The position numbers were made by a program, and so were the translations under genes. This document shows positions 49,880 through 62,561 of a stretch of 64,000 bases of DNA, piece after piece; positions within the stretch are counted from its first letter, which is position 1, and every line of letters begins with the position of its first letter. The notes under the pieces are model-generated. The model was not told where the DNA came from. It searched no databases and worked only from the letters and a program-made list of their open reading frames with translations. Origin of the DNA: Vigna angularis (lineage: Eukaryota; Streptophyta; Magnoliopsida; Fabales; Fabaceae); contig NC_068976.1 of the NCBI RefSeq assembly GCF_016808095.1, forward strand, positions 9,209,001 through 9,273,000, written 5' to 3'.

Positions 49880-50950
49880 TTTGAATGATGGGATGTAAGG
49901 TCTAATTAGATGTGAGGGGTGAATAGTGTTAAGACAATATCGTCTATAAAACTAGACCGTCTAACGTCCTCATATACTTTGAAGTTTAACAAACAACAAT
50001 AAACGAAATGAGCATATGACAAAGTGTTACCTTTAAGGAAAATAACATCGTTGAAAGAAAATCATTTTCTAAAAAAGCCTTATGAAATTTGAATGTCTAA
50101 AAGAAAAGCTTTAGTAAACACAATCTTGTTATACTTTGTTAAACAATGTTAAACGAGCTTTCACTATATCTTAAAAAATAATGAGCAAAATGATGTTTTT
50201 GGTAAACACGCTAAAAGGTATAAACATTGCAATAAACGCATTCTTGAACCAAACTGAGATCACTAAACAAAGTGTTGTTAGGAAACCTCTTATATAGGCC
50301 AAACGATACCTTGTACTAAACAACATTTTCATCCAACGATGAAACCTTTATGAATTGTTTGGTATGTCTCCAGCAATGCTTAAACGATCAAATATTGCTT
50401 GAACAATAGAAAATTTGAAAAGCTTATAATTGTTCTAAACACACATTAAAGAGCATTAAATGCACAATGTTTCAAAACAACAAAAGTTATTAGAAAAAAG
50501 ACACATTTGCCTGCATGCATATCTACTCTACTCTTTGTAGTTGCCTAAGTATCCACCTGCTCTATCATATACAAGTTAGGAATGGACATTAGAGATAAAG
50601 AAGACATTCACAAAATTTCTCACCATTAAAAGTCACGCTGAAGAGTTCGTACAACCTACTTTTGATAAAGTACTGAAAAAACATGTTTGCTCTAACAAGT
50701 TGACTTCAACCTACGGCTGCTACCTACGATAAGACAAAACAAGTGATATCTAATGGATATTTTCTCTTAAAGCCTATAAATTGAAGATCCTTGAAGAGAA
50801 TATCAAGAAAATAAGCACACGAATACGAAAGAAATCATTTGAGAAAAAAAGCAAATACAAAAGAAAGAAAAAACTCTCAAGCTTCATAGAATCATAAGCT
50901 TACACTTGTAAGAAGAGAGAAAACTCTAAAAATTCTGTCACATTGAATTG
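49880..50950 (+). mobile_element. LTR copy C of the tandem-repeat LTR family, left part
   Basis: It begins near a GATGTGAGGGGTGAATAGTG block, which resembles the 5' start of SIRE-like LTRs. It contains GTACAACCTACTTTTGATAAAG, CTCTAACAAGTTGACTT, AAGCCTATAAATTGAAGAT (TATA-like) and CTCTCAAGCTTCAT / CTTGTAAGAAGAGAGAA, as in copies A and B. It is cut at 50950 by a solo LTR and continues after 54433. Confidence 0.55.
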
Positions 50951-51223
50951 TGTAACATCCCAATTTAGTAATATAAACTACTAAAATGAACCTTACATTA
51001 ATAATGATATAACAGAACTACAAATCTTTTGAAGAATAAAATTCTTCACCTGAAGAATAAGAGTATAACATATTCTGCAAGCTTCACTCCTAACCTCCCG
51101 CTGAGTCAACTGAAAGATTGTATCCCTAAGCTCACACCATTAAGGTGATCATCGCAATAGATAAACCACAAACAAAGACAAATCACAAAAAATGCAAGGG
51201 TAAGCTAGTTTACAATTGAGAAA

Positions 51224-51270
<47 letters not shown>

Positions 51271-53325
51271 CATTTAAAACATGTTATATACAACCAACAT
51301 ATCACTACACAATCATCAAACCATTTATGTAGAACACTTATTATGAATGGATTGTCCGGACTTAGAATGATTGTCGAGCTATGGCGGGTCATGCACTCGT
51401 GGTGGCTTCTACTGCTTTGCAAAGCCATTGCCAATAGGTTTCACCCTACCACACTCACGAGGTTAGTCTGTACCACGCCTTGGAGCATACTAGAAGCCCC
51501 CAAGACTAAGACCTCCTACTACTCCTCACGACATGGATCAATCCTCTCTTCTTGAGAATGAAAGACCATTGAAGTTTCAGGATAACCCTCAAGACTGAGC
51601 TCCTGCATTCATTCTAAACATACTTGAATCTCAACAAGAGAATTAACTTTGGATCACAACATAGGGCACCACCATGTAACCTCTTTGTGAGGATCATGGA
51701 ATTATGTCCATCAACCATACTTTGAAATCGTCAACTTTCACTTTATAACATAACTCGTGACAATAACCAATTATGTAATGTAAGACAAACTTAACCATAC
51801 TTCATATTGCACTCAATAATTCATTTAAAACAACTTAAGACTAAAAGAAAAGAGTCAACTAAACCTGGACCATTCGCATAGTGCACACATTCGCAGAGCG
51901 AATCTAGAAGTTTCTCGCACACCGACCCAACTCGATGTGCGAATCTTCAAACAGAAACCCACTCCTCATAAACATTCGCATAACAATTAAACTCACTATG
52001 CGAATAAACTCCTAATTGAATCAGACCCTAAACCCCTCGCATAGCGCCCCAATTCGCCTTGCGGATCATCAAACAGAGAGCAACCCTCTCAAACCATTCT
52101 AACACTCCTAAATTGTTTTATATACCTAATTATACTTGACTAAACAATTCTAAACCTTTCTAACATCAATCTAAACAAGTAACCTCAAGATCTCACCTAA
52201 AAACTTACAAAAACTTAACTTAGAGACCCAAATTGAATTCTACTATTTGTAGTACAATTCTAAGCAACTTAGGGACTCTAACAAGTTCCAAACAACTTAC
52301 CAAAACCCTCCAAAACGACCTTATGCCCATAGAACCCCAAACTCAAGTTTTCACTAGTTCACTTCCTCAAAATTGTGTTCTAACACAAGTAGAACTCTAC
52401 CTCATTACCATCACACCCTCCTAACTCAATTCTCTAACATTACCAAGGATTAAATACATCCAAACCAACTCATACACAATCTCAACTTCACCAAATCAAT
52501 TCAGCAACCATTTCTCACCATTTCACTACATTAAACCTCCATTTTAGACCAAAGTAACCTATAACTAATACTAACACTTTCTTCCAATAATTTAATCATC
52601 TAGTTTCACTTCATCAACATCACATACACCAATAAAAAGACCTCCACACAGATTCAACATAAATTCTAATTATTCATCATCACAAAGTTCATCAATTTCA
52701 CCACCATACCTCAACAATTACTAACACAAATCAATATTCACATTCAAACAGTTTAGTACTCACACACCTTCAATTTATACAGCATACATACATTTTAGAA
52801 ACAATTAACTAACTTCCCTTACCTCGACTCAACAGCTCCAAAACCTCTAAACGCTCCATAGATTTCTTGTGGCACAAGGAACTTCTAGAATACCTACAAA
52901 TCACTGATTGATGAATGGAGACCAACATTTGAACCACAAACGGACCAAGAAACAAAGAAGAGAGAGTCTTGATCCATGCAAAACAGAAACGTCATGCATG
53001 TTCAAGAACCCTAGAATACCAAAGAAAATGGTTTTTCACTTACTTGCTCTAAACAACGAATTGATCGGTTAAGGTTGTAGACCTTGACGTCGTGATCGTC
53101 TAGGCACCTCCTGATTGTCAAATATATGACTTGAGATCAAGAACTCTTAGAGATAAGGTAGAGAACTCTAGAAAAGTGATTTCTAGAGAGATGGTACATT
53201 TTAAAATAATGAAACTCGTTTATAACAAAACTATTTATAATAAAACCGTTTACTATTAAAATAATCAAGTCTCACTATTTTTAGACTACCACCACTTCTA
53301 AAATACCATTTTCTGGGGTTTTACA
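50951..53325 (-). mobile_element. Solo LTR, copy 2 of the TGT...GGATGTTACA family
   Basis: 2375 bases, TGTAACATCCC...GGGGTTTTACA, flanked by AATTG on both sides (50946-50950 and 53326-53330). It is inverted relative to the 27470-29959 copy and shares with it the CGAGGTAAGGGAAG block, the GTCCGGAC box, the (AT)n site and an AGGGTAAGCTA box. No internal coding region, hence a solo LTR. It lies inside LTR copy C. The short ORFs at 51343 and 52233 are not genes. Confidence 0.82.
51226..51266. repeat. (AT)n microsatellite inside the solo LTR
   Basis: About 41 bases, located near the AGGGTAAGCTA and TCCGGAC boxes, as in the other solo LTR. Confidence 0.95.
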
Positions 53326-53340
53326 AATTGTATTGTAATC

Positions 53341-54432
53341 ATTGTCAAAGCGGTGCTACGAATTGGTTAGCGTGAACAACAAACTAAGAGGGGGTAAATT
53401 TGTTTTTTATCGCAAATTTGTGTCGTTAATAATTTTCTTTAGATGTAAATACTCCTTAGAAAATAATTAAACAAAAAATATAGAGTAAGGAAGAGAGAAA
53501 ATTGCACAGAGAATTTTATACTCATTCAAATCACAAGGATCCTACGTCTAGTTACTAATCCCAAACAGAGATTAACGTTCCACTAGCACCAAACCAATAA
53601 ATTATTACAATCACACAGAAAGACAAGTTTAATGGTTTAGAAACACCTTTCTTGTTATCACAAGAGATGAAACTCACTTCCCTTGAAGGCCACAAGGGAT
53701 GAATACCTCCTTCGCATGCTTCACGAAGGATGAACACTTTCTTTCAATCTTCACAAAGGATGACAAGCTTCACTTAGCAATAACAACAACACTCAATCAC
53801 AGTCCTAATGAAAGTTCTTGCTCTATGTCAACACTAAGTCTCAAATCCATAACACAAGGGTTACACAAACCCTAGAGCACACTTATCACAAAAATAAAAA
53901 TAGTCAAATATGTTTGTGTGTGTTAGAATGAGAGTCTTAAACCAATATATAAAGATCTCGCTTAAGGACACCTCCAAAAATCTGTTGTTAGCTATTTCTC
54001 GCGTGATAATCGATTATCCACTTATGGTAATCGATTATGCATTTAATGAATGCACAATGACCAAAAACATGCCTAAAAACTCCAACGACTAATCGTGATA
54101 ATCGATTATGAATAATCGATTATCATGGGCTGGTAATCGATTATTCTAGAGACAAAAATGAGTTTTATTAACCTTTAAAAACCTCTATGTGATAATAGAT
54201 TATCTTAAGTGTTAATCGATTATTGCAAAGTTTTTGTGACTCCAAAACGGATTTTAAAGCATACAATACATGGAATCAACCACAAATGAAGCCTTATACA
54301 TAAATCTACTTATTACAAAAGCTTTAACACAAAACACAAGTCTTGATGATGGTTTTCTTGCAACTTGAGCACTCGAGACTTGATTTAGGCATTATCAAAA
54401 CTTCTAACTTCATGATTTTGCTAACAAACACA
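53341..54432. mobile_element. Probable solo LTR with ATCGAT palindromes, nested in copy C
   Basis: About 1.1 kb bounded by TAATC direct repeats (53336-53340, 54433-54437). The flanks join into a continuous copy-C LTR (GTATTG..., then CTCTGCGAGACTAATCCTCCAAGGACTTGTAA). It contains a CTAAGAGGGGGTAAATTTG block near its left end, typical of the 5' start of SIRE-like LTRs, and six TAATCGATTA palindromes. The terminal dinucleotides are not a clean TG...CA if TAATC is the true duplication, so the exact ends are uncertain by one or two bases. Confidence 0.6.
54007..54222. repeat. Cluster of TAATCGATTA palindromes
   Basis: Six exact TAATCGATTA at 54007, 54028, 54099, 54113, 54134 and 54213, plus one variant (GATAATAGATTATC) near 54191. 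Several extend to GATAATCGATTATC, a 14-base perfect palindrome. Confidence 0.97.
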
Positions 54433-54437
54433 TAATC

Positions 54438-54725
54438 TCTGCGAGACTAATCCTCCAAGGACTTGTAAGCAATCTGATTAATTGCATATTTTGAAGAAAA
54501 TACAAACACTTAACGACTTGGTGGAGTTAAAAGATAGTTAGACAATGTATCAGGTTGATACAGGGTTTGTTTAGTGAAAACCAAGAGTAAGTAAACTCAA
54601 CTAAACAATGTATCAAGAAGATATCGGGATTGTTTAGGGATACCAGGAGTTAAGAACTCACCCCTGAGGTAAGCTTTAAGAGATTTATAATTTAAATAAA
54701 ATGTTTGAGGTTGGTTTTTATAGAA
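54438..54725 (+). mobile_element. LTR copy C, right part
   Basis: It continues the copy-A and copy-B order: CCAAGGACTTGTAAGCAATC, TTGAAGAAAATACAAACACTTA, then tandem GTTTAGTGAAAACCAAGAGTAAGT / TATCAAGAAGATATCGGGATTGTTTAGGGATACC units, nearly the same as 18360-18400. It ends near 54725 against an inverted piece of the same family. Confidence 0.6.
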
Positions 54726-55195
54726 TGTGTATATGGAAAATGTTTCAAAGAGCAAAGAAATAAAGCATAGATTTTATATTAGTTTCCTCAACCTGATCTA
54801 CCTAAAGTTCTCCCTTAAGAACTATTAAGGGGTTCAACTAATCTTTACGAAGATTACACGAGTTTTACCTCTCTAGGTTTACAACGAGTATTAGCACCAC
54901 TTCTGATTCACGTAGTCAACACGACTATTCCAAGTTTAACCACTATTTAATACTAGTATTCTAACAACTTTTGGTCTCAAGTATTATGATCACTTCTGGT
55001 ATATAATTATTCTAGTTATTTTTGGTCTCAACCCTAACAAATTGTCTAGACTGTTTAACTCAACTAAGGTAAACATCAAGTGTTTTAATTCTCTTCAGAA
55101 TGTTCAACACAATCAATGTTAGGAGCAAATACAGATTGGTAACTCTTAAAGAGAGAATAAAATTTACAATGAAATATAATATTTTAGCGTTCAAA
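54726..55195 (-). mobile_element. Inverted piece of the same LTR family
   Basis: It runs parallel to 32415-32880. In minus orientation it carries CAAGAGTTACCAATCTG-like and TTCTGAAGAGAATTAAAACACTTGA blocks, which also occur in plus orientation in copies A, B and C. It therefore forms a head-to-head inverted pair with 54438-54725. Confidence 0.5.
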
Positions 55196-57101
55196 TGTAA
55201 TGTCCTAAATTTCAGGGTGTCACGGGTTATTCAAAAATGATAAATTTCAAACATTAACATATCGCAAAAACGTATTTTAAAAAACCTTGACAATTAAACG
55301 TGCATAATTTATTTAAAACATAATAATTCCAAAATATTTGTCCAATGAAATAATGATAGAAATAAAATAATTTCAATTACATTGTTCAAACGTAATAACT
55401 TTAAATAAAATCTCATGTTTGTCTCTCATCATCTCTCGCATCTATCATGTTTCAACACCATCTGCAACATCATCTGCTCACGTATAACCCATTATACGAT
55501 CATCATCAATAATATCATTCACAAACACACAAACAAACATGTATAGGGTAAGCTACCGATAAAACAATCATAATAATAATAAGATATAAACACATTGAAT
55601 ATATCAACCATAAATCACCTAGAGCTGTCAAAACAAGCAACACGGCCCGACCCGGCCCGACCCACCACGGGTTGGCTCACTTAATTACAATTTTTTTAAA
55701 TAAAAAAAATTTACAAACTTTCTATAATTCAAACCTAATAAAATTTCACTCCCAACATGGGTGTTTAATTAATTTTTAAAATAAGGAATTTAAATAATTT
55801 TTTCTAGCAAAAAAAATAATAAATATTTTTTTTTATAAAATTAAAATTAAATTTTAATAAAATAAAATTAGGTAGGTGGGTTGCTGGGCCAACCCGGCCC
55901 ACCACAGGTTCAACCCGCATGAGCCGGGTTTAAATGAGTTGGGTTTAAATCTGACTTGTATAAAAAAAATACAATTTTTTCAAACCCAACCCGGCTCGAA
56001 CCCGTGGTGGGCCGGGTTGGCCCGCATGTTGTGACCCATTTTGATAGCTCTAAAATCACCCCATACCCAACCGGAATAACAACAAGATTCCTAATTCTCT
56101 AATCATAACAACTTAATCATAATGAAGTATTCGATTCTCGATCCTTGATCTTTAATCCTCGATCTTTGACCCTTGAATCTTGATGTCATTAGTAACATCT
56201 CACACATATAAACCCTCGATTTATCCACTCATTAGCGTCTAAGCTAACTACCTACTATAACCATTATAGTAATACCGCTATCAACATAACATCATCTAAA
56301 GTATCTTAATTACCTTGATCACTGTCATAAATACACCACCATCATGACTACCTCCGTCATGAACAACACCATGAGCATCACCGTACCATAACACCATAGT
56401 GGAAAGAGTCAGTCTTACTCTTGTATTATACCTCATTGATTGTAGTTGCTTGTTGAAAGACATTTTAGTCACATTAAAGCCAACAAAACCTAAATTCCCC
56501 ACTAATGTAATATAAGGCAACCTAGGGTCTAATTCGTTGACTTAATACTTGTTAAGGATAAAATTATAGAATTAAGTCCTAATTTTATCAAAACAAGGTG
56601 GGAAAAGTATAAAACTAACTAATAATGCATGTATCTACTAAAACTAATCAATGAATGCAAGAGAATGATATATGTATGATGAAAACAGATGAATAGATGC
56701 ATTGATAAGGAAGGAAAATGGATGAGTAAATGAAAAGAAAGGAAAATAATGCATGACTTCTATCCTAAAATAATAATGCAAATAATGGAACCTAAGCTAA
56801 TGATCATTTATGAATTAGTATCAGAACAATATTCTTATCACACAATGCAATTAACAATGGAGAACAACATATAAAATGAAATGTAACATATGACAACTAA
56901 AAAACCTAAGCACCTAAAATGGAACAAATTAGAAAATAGAGTAAGATCAAATACAATCTTGGCAATAAGCTTAATTTTAAGCTTTAAAGCATAATATGTC
57001 TCAAGATGTGGTCTGATCTCTAGACGATCTTGTCTTAACAGATTCTATAGATGTATCGGTTTGATGAATAAAGCAACGAGTATATTAGAATTTGGGAAAC
57101 A
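55196..57101 (-). mobile_element. Probable solo LTR, copy 3 of the TGT...TTACA family
   Basis: It starts TGTAATGTCCTAAATTT at 55196 and probably ends TTTGGGAAACA near 57101. It shares the AGGGTAAGCTA box (about 55547) with copy 2. The flanks TCAAA and ATCAAA are similar but do not give a clean 5-bp duplication. A hAT-type element is inserted at 55620-56052. No coding sequence is seen; the ORF at 56296-56520 is not a gene. Confidence 0.5.
55620..56052. mobile_element. Non-autonomous hAT-type element, copy 2
   Basis: 433 bases, TAGAGCTGTCAAAA...TTTTGATAGCTCTA, with a perfect 8-bp duplication AAATCACC (55612-55619 and 56053-56060). It is in the opposite orientation to copy 1 and shares its ACCCGGC/CCCACCACGGGTT subterminal motifs. 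Confidence 0.9.
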
Positions 57102-60100
57102 ATCAAATTTATTAAACGTTTTTGCTTAGATAATAATGTTAAGTTTATTTCGTGATAATTATTTGTAAGGATTAAACGTTTTGCTTTTTGTTTAGTTTAT
57201 TTTATTTATAAACGATTTTTAGATTATAATAGGCGTGTTGTATTTTGATATTGTTAAGAATTAAATTTTTGTAAGTTAAAAAAGTATTATATTCCTAGTG
57301 ATATTCTAAATTAGGATATTATATAACTCTTATTAAATAGCATATAGGTCTCGATAACCATCATATGAACCTCGGTAGACAGCATACAACTCTTATTACA
57401 TAAGACATATAATATGTTAAGGTTGATAAGGAAAAACATACTAGAATTTGAAATAAAACTCGGTTATTTATATTCAAAATAAATATTTTAAAATATATTT
57501 ATTTTAATTTTTTTAATTAAAATAAGAAATTTAAAAAGGAAAACCTAAACTAAAATTTGAAACAAATTATAACGTTTATTTATATTAAAAAAATTTAAAA
57601 ATTATTTATATTAAAATAACATCTTAAAATGTATTTCCACTATAAAATCATTTAAAACTAATAGTTTTCCTAAATGTATTTTGTTAACATTAATTAATGT
57701 TTAATTAATTATGTTTGCCCTTTCTACGAGTAAATAAGATAAAAGTTATTAATTTTAACTGTAGCTACCAATTTTCAAAACAAAATAATTTTTATTTGTA
57801 AGTGAAATTATTTTAAGGAGTAAATACAAAATTAAAAAGCATTGTGTAGTTAGAAAAAAAGATTCAATTAGTTTTTGAAACAGAATTTTTCTACGAGTGA
57901 ATAAGATAAAAATTAGCAATTTTCATTGTAGCTACCAATTTTCAATACATAATTTTTATTTCTAAATGTTATTTTAAGGAATAAATACAAACTAAAAAGG
58001 ATTGTGTAGTTAGAAAAATGTTGTAATTCTTATTTAAAACAGAAATGAAGTTGTTACAATTGGACTATTTAATTTTAACATTTTAATATAAATAATCTAG
58101 TTAAATCTTGACAAATATTTAGACATTTATAGTGTATTAATTATAACAAGTAATATTATGATTTGATCCAAATTAGTAAAATTGAAGAGTTGCAACACAT
58201 GTATTTTTTCTTTTATAAAGTTTAAAAAGACATGTTTTAAGTCGATTCAATCAAATTTAAGACATTAAGACTCTTTTCACTTTAAGAGAAAGAACAGTTA
58301 AGCGAAATTGGAAGAGATGGATTTAGAAGATTAACTGGCATCAAGGAATTTGCAATGAATAATTAGCTGGATTTATGAGATGAAGTACTTTTTTTTATAT
58401 AATGTTTTTTTAACATTAAAATTATTTTATTTTTACATTATACATAGTTAAAAAGTAACTTTCCTTCATTATTTTTTTTATTTTTATATTACATAATTTA
58501 ATGTCATTTAGCTAAATTTAACTGTTTGTTATTCTGTAACAATTTTTATATAAGCAACCATATTTCTTTTGATTTAACTATTTAAGATGATTTTAAAATG
58601 TATAATCAATTTTGTACATATATTAAAATTAATTTTAATTTTAATTTTTAATTTTTAATAACTTGATTGTTATTTCTTTTAAATTTATAATAACTCAGGG
58701 TATAAAAGACATAATTAAAAAAAATTAATATTATTTCACTTTATTGATTTGCAAATAAAAACATTTTCTTAAATAGTAAAATTCAAGTTAAAATATAGAT
58801 ATAATTTATAAAAATTAATTTTTATTTTTTTTCTTCTTATAAACATTTTTACAATTAAATATAACATTTCCAATTATTATGTTAGATTACTTTTATAACT
58901 AGGAGTATTTTGGTAATCTTCAATTTTTACCAATTAAACGATTTCTTTTTATCTGTTGAGTCAAATTTTAGACTAATTTTCACAAACTTTATTTCTAAAT
59001 CCACTTCCACTCACCTTCAAACTCACTTAAATAAATAACAAAAAATTACTTTCAAATTTATCCACACACTCTCTCCAGATCATCTCCCCAAAATAAACAC
59101 ACCCTAAAAAAGCACAAAGTTTTAATCTTTCAATCAAATGTTTCTTTATAGTCAAACTATAAGTGTAATTATGTACCAATATTTACATATAATTTTGTAT
59201 TAGTAGGAAAAATGTTATTATCTACGGATTTTAGTTACATTTTTGTTTTTTTCATATGTAAGTTTGTGATACCCTTGAATTTATAAAGTTATTTGTAGAG
59301 TTAATCAATATACAATTTTGAGGCCTTTCGACTAAAACCATTTTGAAAGAAATAATTCGTTTGTATAATTAAAGAATTCCTTGATGATAATTGATATATT
59401 ATATGCGAATATGTGGATTTTAAAAAATTACTAAAAACAGTTAATAAAATAAAAACATTTATTATTGTCTTAAGATGCTTTCTTTTTTTTTGTCCCAAGT
59501 CCTTGATCGTGCTCGTCTTCATTCACTACTTTATGTCCTAATATTCTTTCTTCTCTCTTCCCAATATCGTTTCTTAACTTTCATTCTTTCTTTCTTCCAT
59601 CTTCTTCGTTACTTCTTTGGTTTATCTTCAAATTCCTTTAGGTTTTGTCATTGTTTTCACTATTTTAAAATTGTTTTATTTTTCACATTGAATTTCACAA
59701 TTTTTAACACATTCAAATACATTTAATTTGAATTGATTTCATTTCAATCGATTTATTTAAACAAAATAATTCAAATTTAGTAAATTTTAAATTTTTTTAT
59801 TTGAATAAATTATTTTAATTATTATTAAATTCAAAAAATTATTTAAATATTAATAATATTTGTGATTGATTTTGATTGATGTTAATTTTTTTCGTTAAAG
59901 TAACATATGTTGAATAAGATTATTTTTGAGTTATAAAATGTTAAATTAGGTAAGATAACACTGGGTTACGACCATCGGGTTAAATCTTTTCCTATCAATG
60001 TCAAGTCAAATTGATTAAGCCTAGGTTAGGTTGAGTCACTTTGGACATATTAAGTAGGCATGAGTCTTAGTCAAACTACTTGACATCGAGGTTAGTCAGC

Positions 60101-60155
60101 TCGAACCTAGGTTGAACTAAGGCAATCCGACTGCAAGTCAAGCCAAGTTGATTTG
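57102..60155. other. AT-rich intergenic sequence
   Basis: No gene found. Two related stretches, about 57720-57850 and 57890-58020 (ACGAGTAAATAAGATAAAAGTTA-type starts and AATTTTTATTT-TAA-TG-TATTTTAAGGA-TAAATAC), form a loose tandem duplication of about 170 bases. 59990-60150 is richer in AGGTTGAGTC / AAGTCAAGC phrases. Confidence 0.45.
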
Positions 60156-60290
60156 TGTAACATCCTATTTTAATAGTATAGTACTACTATAATAGGATAT
60201 TTTTCATAATTAATAATAAAACACAGATAATCCAAGGTATATTGTATATTAGTACAATTATCTAAAATATAAGACTAATAATATAACACA

Positions 60291-60933
60291 TAGTGCTATC
60301 AAAACAGGTAACCTGACCTAGCCCGCCACGGGTTGGTCACTTAGTGAACCAACCCAATCTGACTCACTCACTTATTAGCGAGTCAAAAAAATTTGAACCT
60401 GGCCCGTGAGTTAATTGAGTTGGCTCACTAACTCACTTAATTACAAGTTTTTTTTTAATCCAAAAAAAATTTCAATTTTTGTTGTAATTCAAATCTAAAT
60501 AAATTTCACTCTAAAATGATGTTAAACTCCAAAGAAAATTCAAAATAAAAAATATCATACAATCCAAATGTAATCCAAAAGCAAGCACAAAAAAGCGAAG
60601 AAATAAGTATCTAATATTGATCATTCTTGTGTCACTTATCCATTTATAAGATTAGATAATTGAATGGATAAATCCATAATATTTTGCTCTCTTAAAACAT
60701 CTTTTTCTTTATCTTCATCTATAATACAATAAAAAAACGTGTTAACTAATAATATTGAACACAAAGTAATAAATAATTAAATTAAATTAGGTGGGTTGGT
60801 GAGTCGGATTCTAAGTGAGCCGAGTTGAAAATTGACCCATATTAAAAAATTACATTTTTTTCAAACCCAACCCGGCCCAAATTCGTGGTGGGCCAGGTTG
60901 GTCCTAGGGTTCTAACCCATTTTGACAACACTT
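60291..60933. mobile_element. Non-autonomous hAT-type element, copy 3
   Basis: 643 bases, TAGTGCTATCAAAA...TTTTGACAACACTT, with the 8-bp duplication ATAACACA (60283-60290 and 60934-60941). The last base of the right end is T instead of A. It is longer than the other two copies and more diverged in the core. Confidence 0.85.
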
Positions 60934-61629
60934 ATAACACATATACATCTTAAGCTACTCTACTATGGTTTTATTCCAAAACTATACCTAACATGATCTA
61001 ATATCTACCCACAATTCAGACAACGGGATCCTCATCCATAAGAAGTGTCTTTATCTGCTCACACAAATTAGGTGATAATTGCAAAAAGAAAAACATAAGA
61101 TAAGACAAACAACACAAAAGAGGGTAAACTAATAGACAAAGAAACATCATGTATAAATTAAATATGTTGGCACATCATACCAAATAACTTAAAAAATAGT
61201 CATAAGCATGTTATCCACAAGATAAAAACTCTTCTAGACTTAATCATCAAGATAAAATAAATTGATGTCGAACAACATGGAAATCATGCACTTGTAATGG
61301 ATAAACTTCCACCTGACAAGGTTAATCCTTTACTATGCTAAGAACTACAAATTATTCTTTAGACCAGGAACTCTTACTACTCTTACCACCTAATCCATTC
61401 TCCTCTATATGAATATGAATGATTAGTAGAGTGTCAGAATAACTTCCATTTTGTATTCCTTGAGAAGACATATATCAAAAGGATTTCCTGCCTGGAATTC
61501 CTATATCATTCACCAATTCATATCTCATTGTATTCCTATATCACATGCAATTTAATGCTAACAATTTGAACATACAACAACATATAAAACTACAGTTTAG
61601 ATTTCCTCACCTGATGAAATAATTCAAGA

Positions 61630-62060
61630 AAGCCACAAGACAACAAACACACCTCCAAACTCATACGATGCTCTATCTACACATACAAACATCACAAACA
61701 CAATTAAGTCATACCTTTGTGATAATTAATCAATAAAGACTCACATTGAAGACAAAAAAGACACATGCAAGCAAATGAGACTCACATGCAAAGAGAAAAT
61801 AGGTTGGACTAAGAAAACTCATACGACGCTTTATCTACACATACAAACATCACAAACTGATTAAGCCATACCTTTATGATCAACAAACACACCTCCAAGC
61901 TCATATGATGCTTTATCTATACATAAAAAACAACACAAACATGATTAAGCCATATCTTTATGATCATTAATCAATAAAGGCTCACATTGAAGATAAAAAG
62001 GACACATGCAAGCGAAGGAGACTCACATGGAAAAAGAAAATAGGTTGGACTAAGAAAAAA
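61630..62060 (+). repeat. Tandem repeat inside copy 4
   Basis: Three copies, two of them near-complete, of a unit starting (C)AACAAACACACCTCCAA-CTCATA(C/T)GATGCT and running through GATTAAGCCATACCTTTATGAT, AATCAATAAAG-CTCACATTGAAGA and GAAAATAGGTTGGACTAAGAAAA. The middle copy lacks the second half. Confidence 0.85.
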
Positions 62061-62529
62061 AAGCGTAAAACCAACTTACTTAAATTGAGAAATTAGTCGA
62101 TTGAACATGAAGAATTGCCCACAAGGATCACTCTAGCGATCTCAAATATTCAAATAAATAAATGAAGAGTAAGAAAACTTAGACAAAATACAAAGAATTT
62201 CTAAAAAGTGTTTTATAGAGAGATAAGTAATGAAATTCATTTAATAAACTTATATTTGTGCTTAAACATTTTAATATTAAAATAATTGAGTTTTAATATT
62301 TTAAAGATACTATCAATTCTAAAATATCATTTTCTACATTCACACAATTCACGCATAGGATTTGAATCCAATTTTAGCTGAATCAGACTAAACCACATCC
62401 AATTCAAAATAAAAAATATTAATTTAAATAAACAATCACATAAATAATAATATTGATAAAATAATTATTTTAAATTAAAAAATGTTTAAAGATTAAATTT
62501 TAGAAAAATGTGAAGACGAGTAAAAATCC

Positions 62530-62556
<27 letters not shown>
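62530..62556. repeat. (AT)n microsatellite
   Basis: About 27 bases, following one copy of the ATAATTATTTTAA unit. Confidence 0.95.

Positions 62557-62561
<5 letters not shown>

Larger units (their letters stand above)
60156..62345 (-). mobile_element. Probable solo LTR, copy 4 of the TGT...GGATGTTACA family
   Basis: It starts TGTAACATCCTATTTTAATAG at 60156. The AGGGTAAACTA box (about 61123) and an AGTAAGAAAACTT / GAGAGATAAGTAATGAAATTC block near the end match the layout of copy 2. The right end lies near 62338-62345 (TTTTCTACATTCACACA). No clean target duplication is found. A hAT element is nested at 60291-60933 and a tandem repeat at 61630-62060 lies inside. Confidence 0.55.

Noticed and set aside
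56296..56520. 74-codon minus-strand ORF with GDAHGVVHDGGSHDGG-like sequence
   Set aside because: Comes from ATCATGACT/ACCATGAGCATC-type repeats in a solo LTR; no family.
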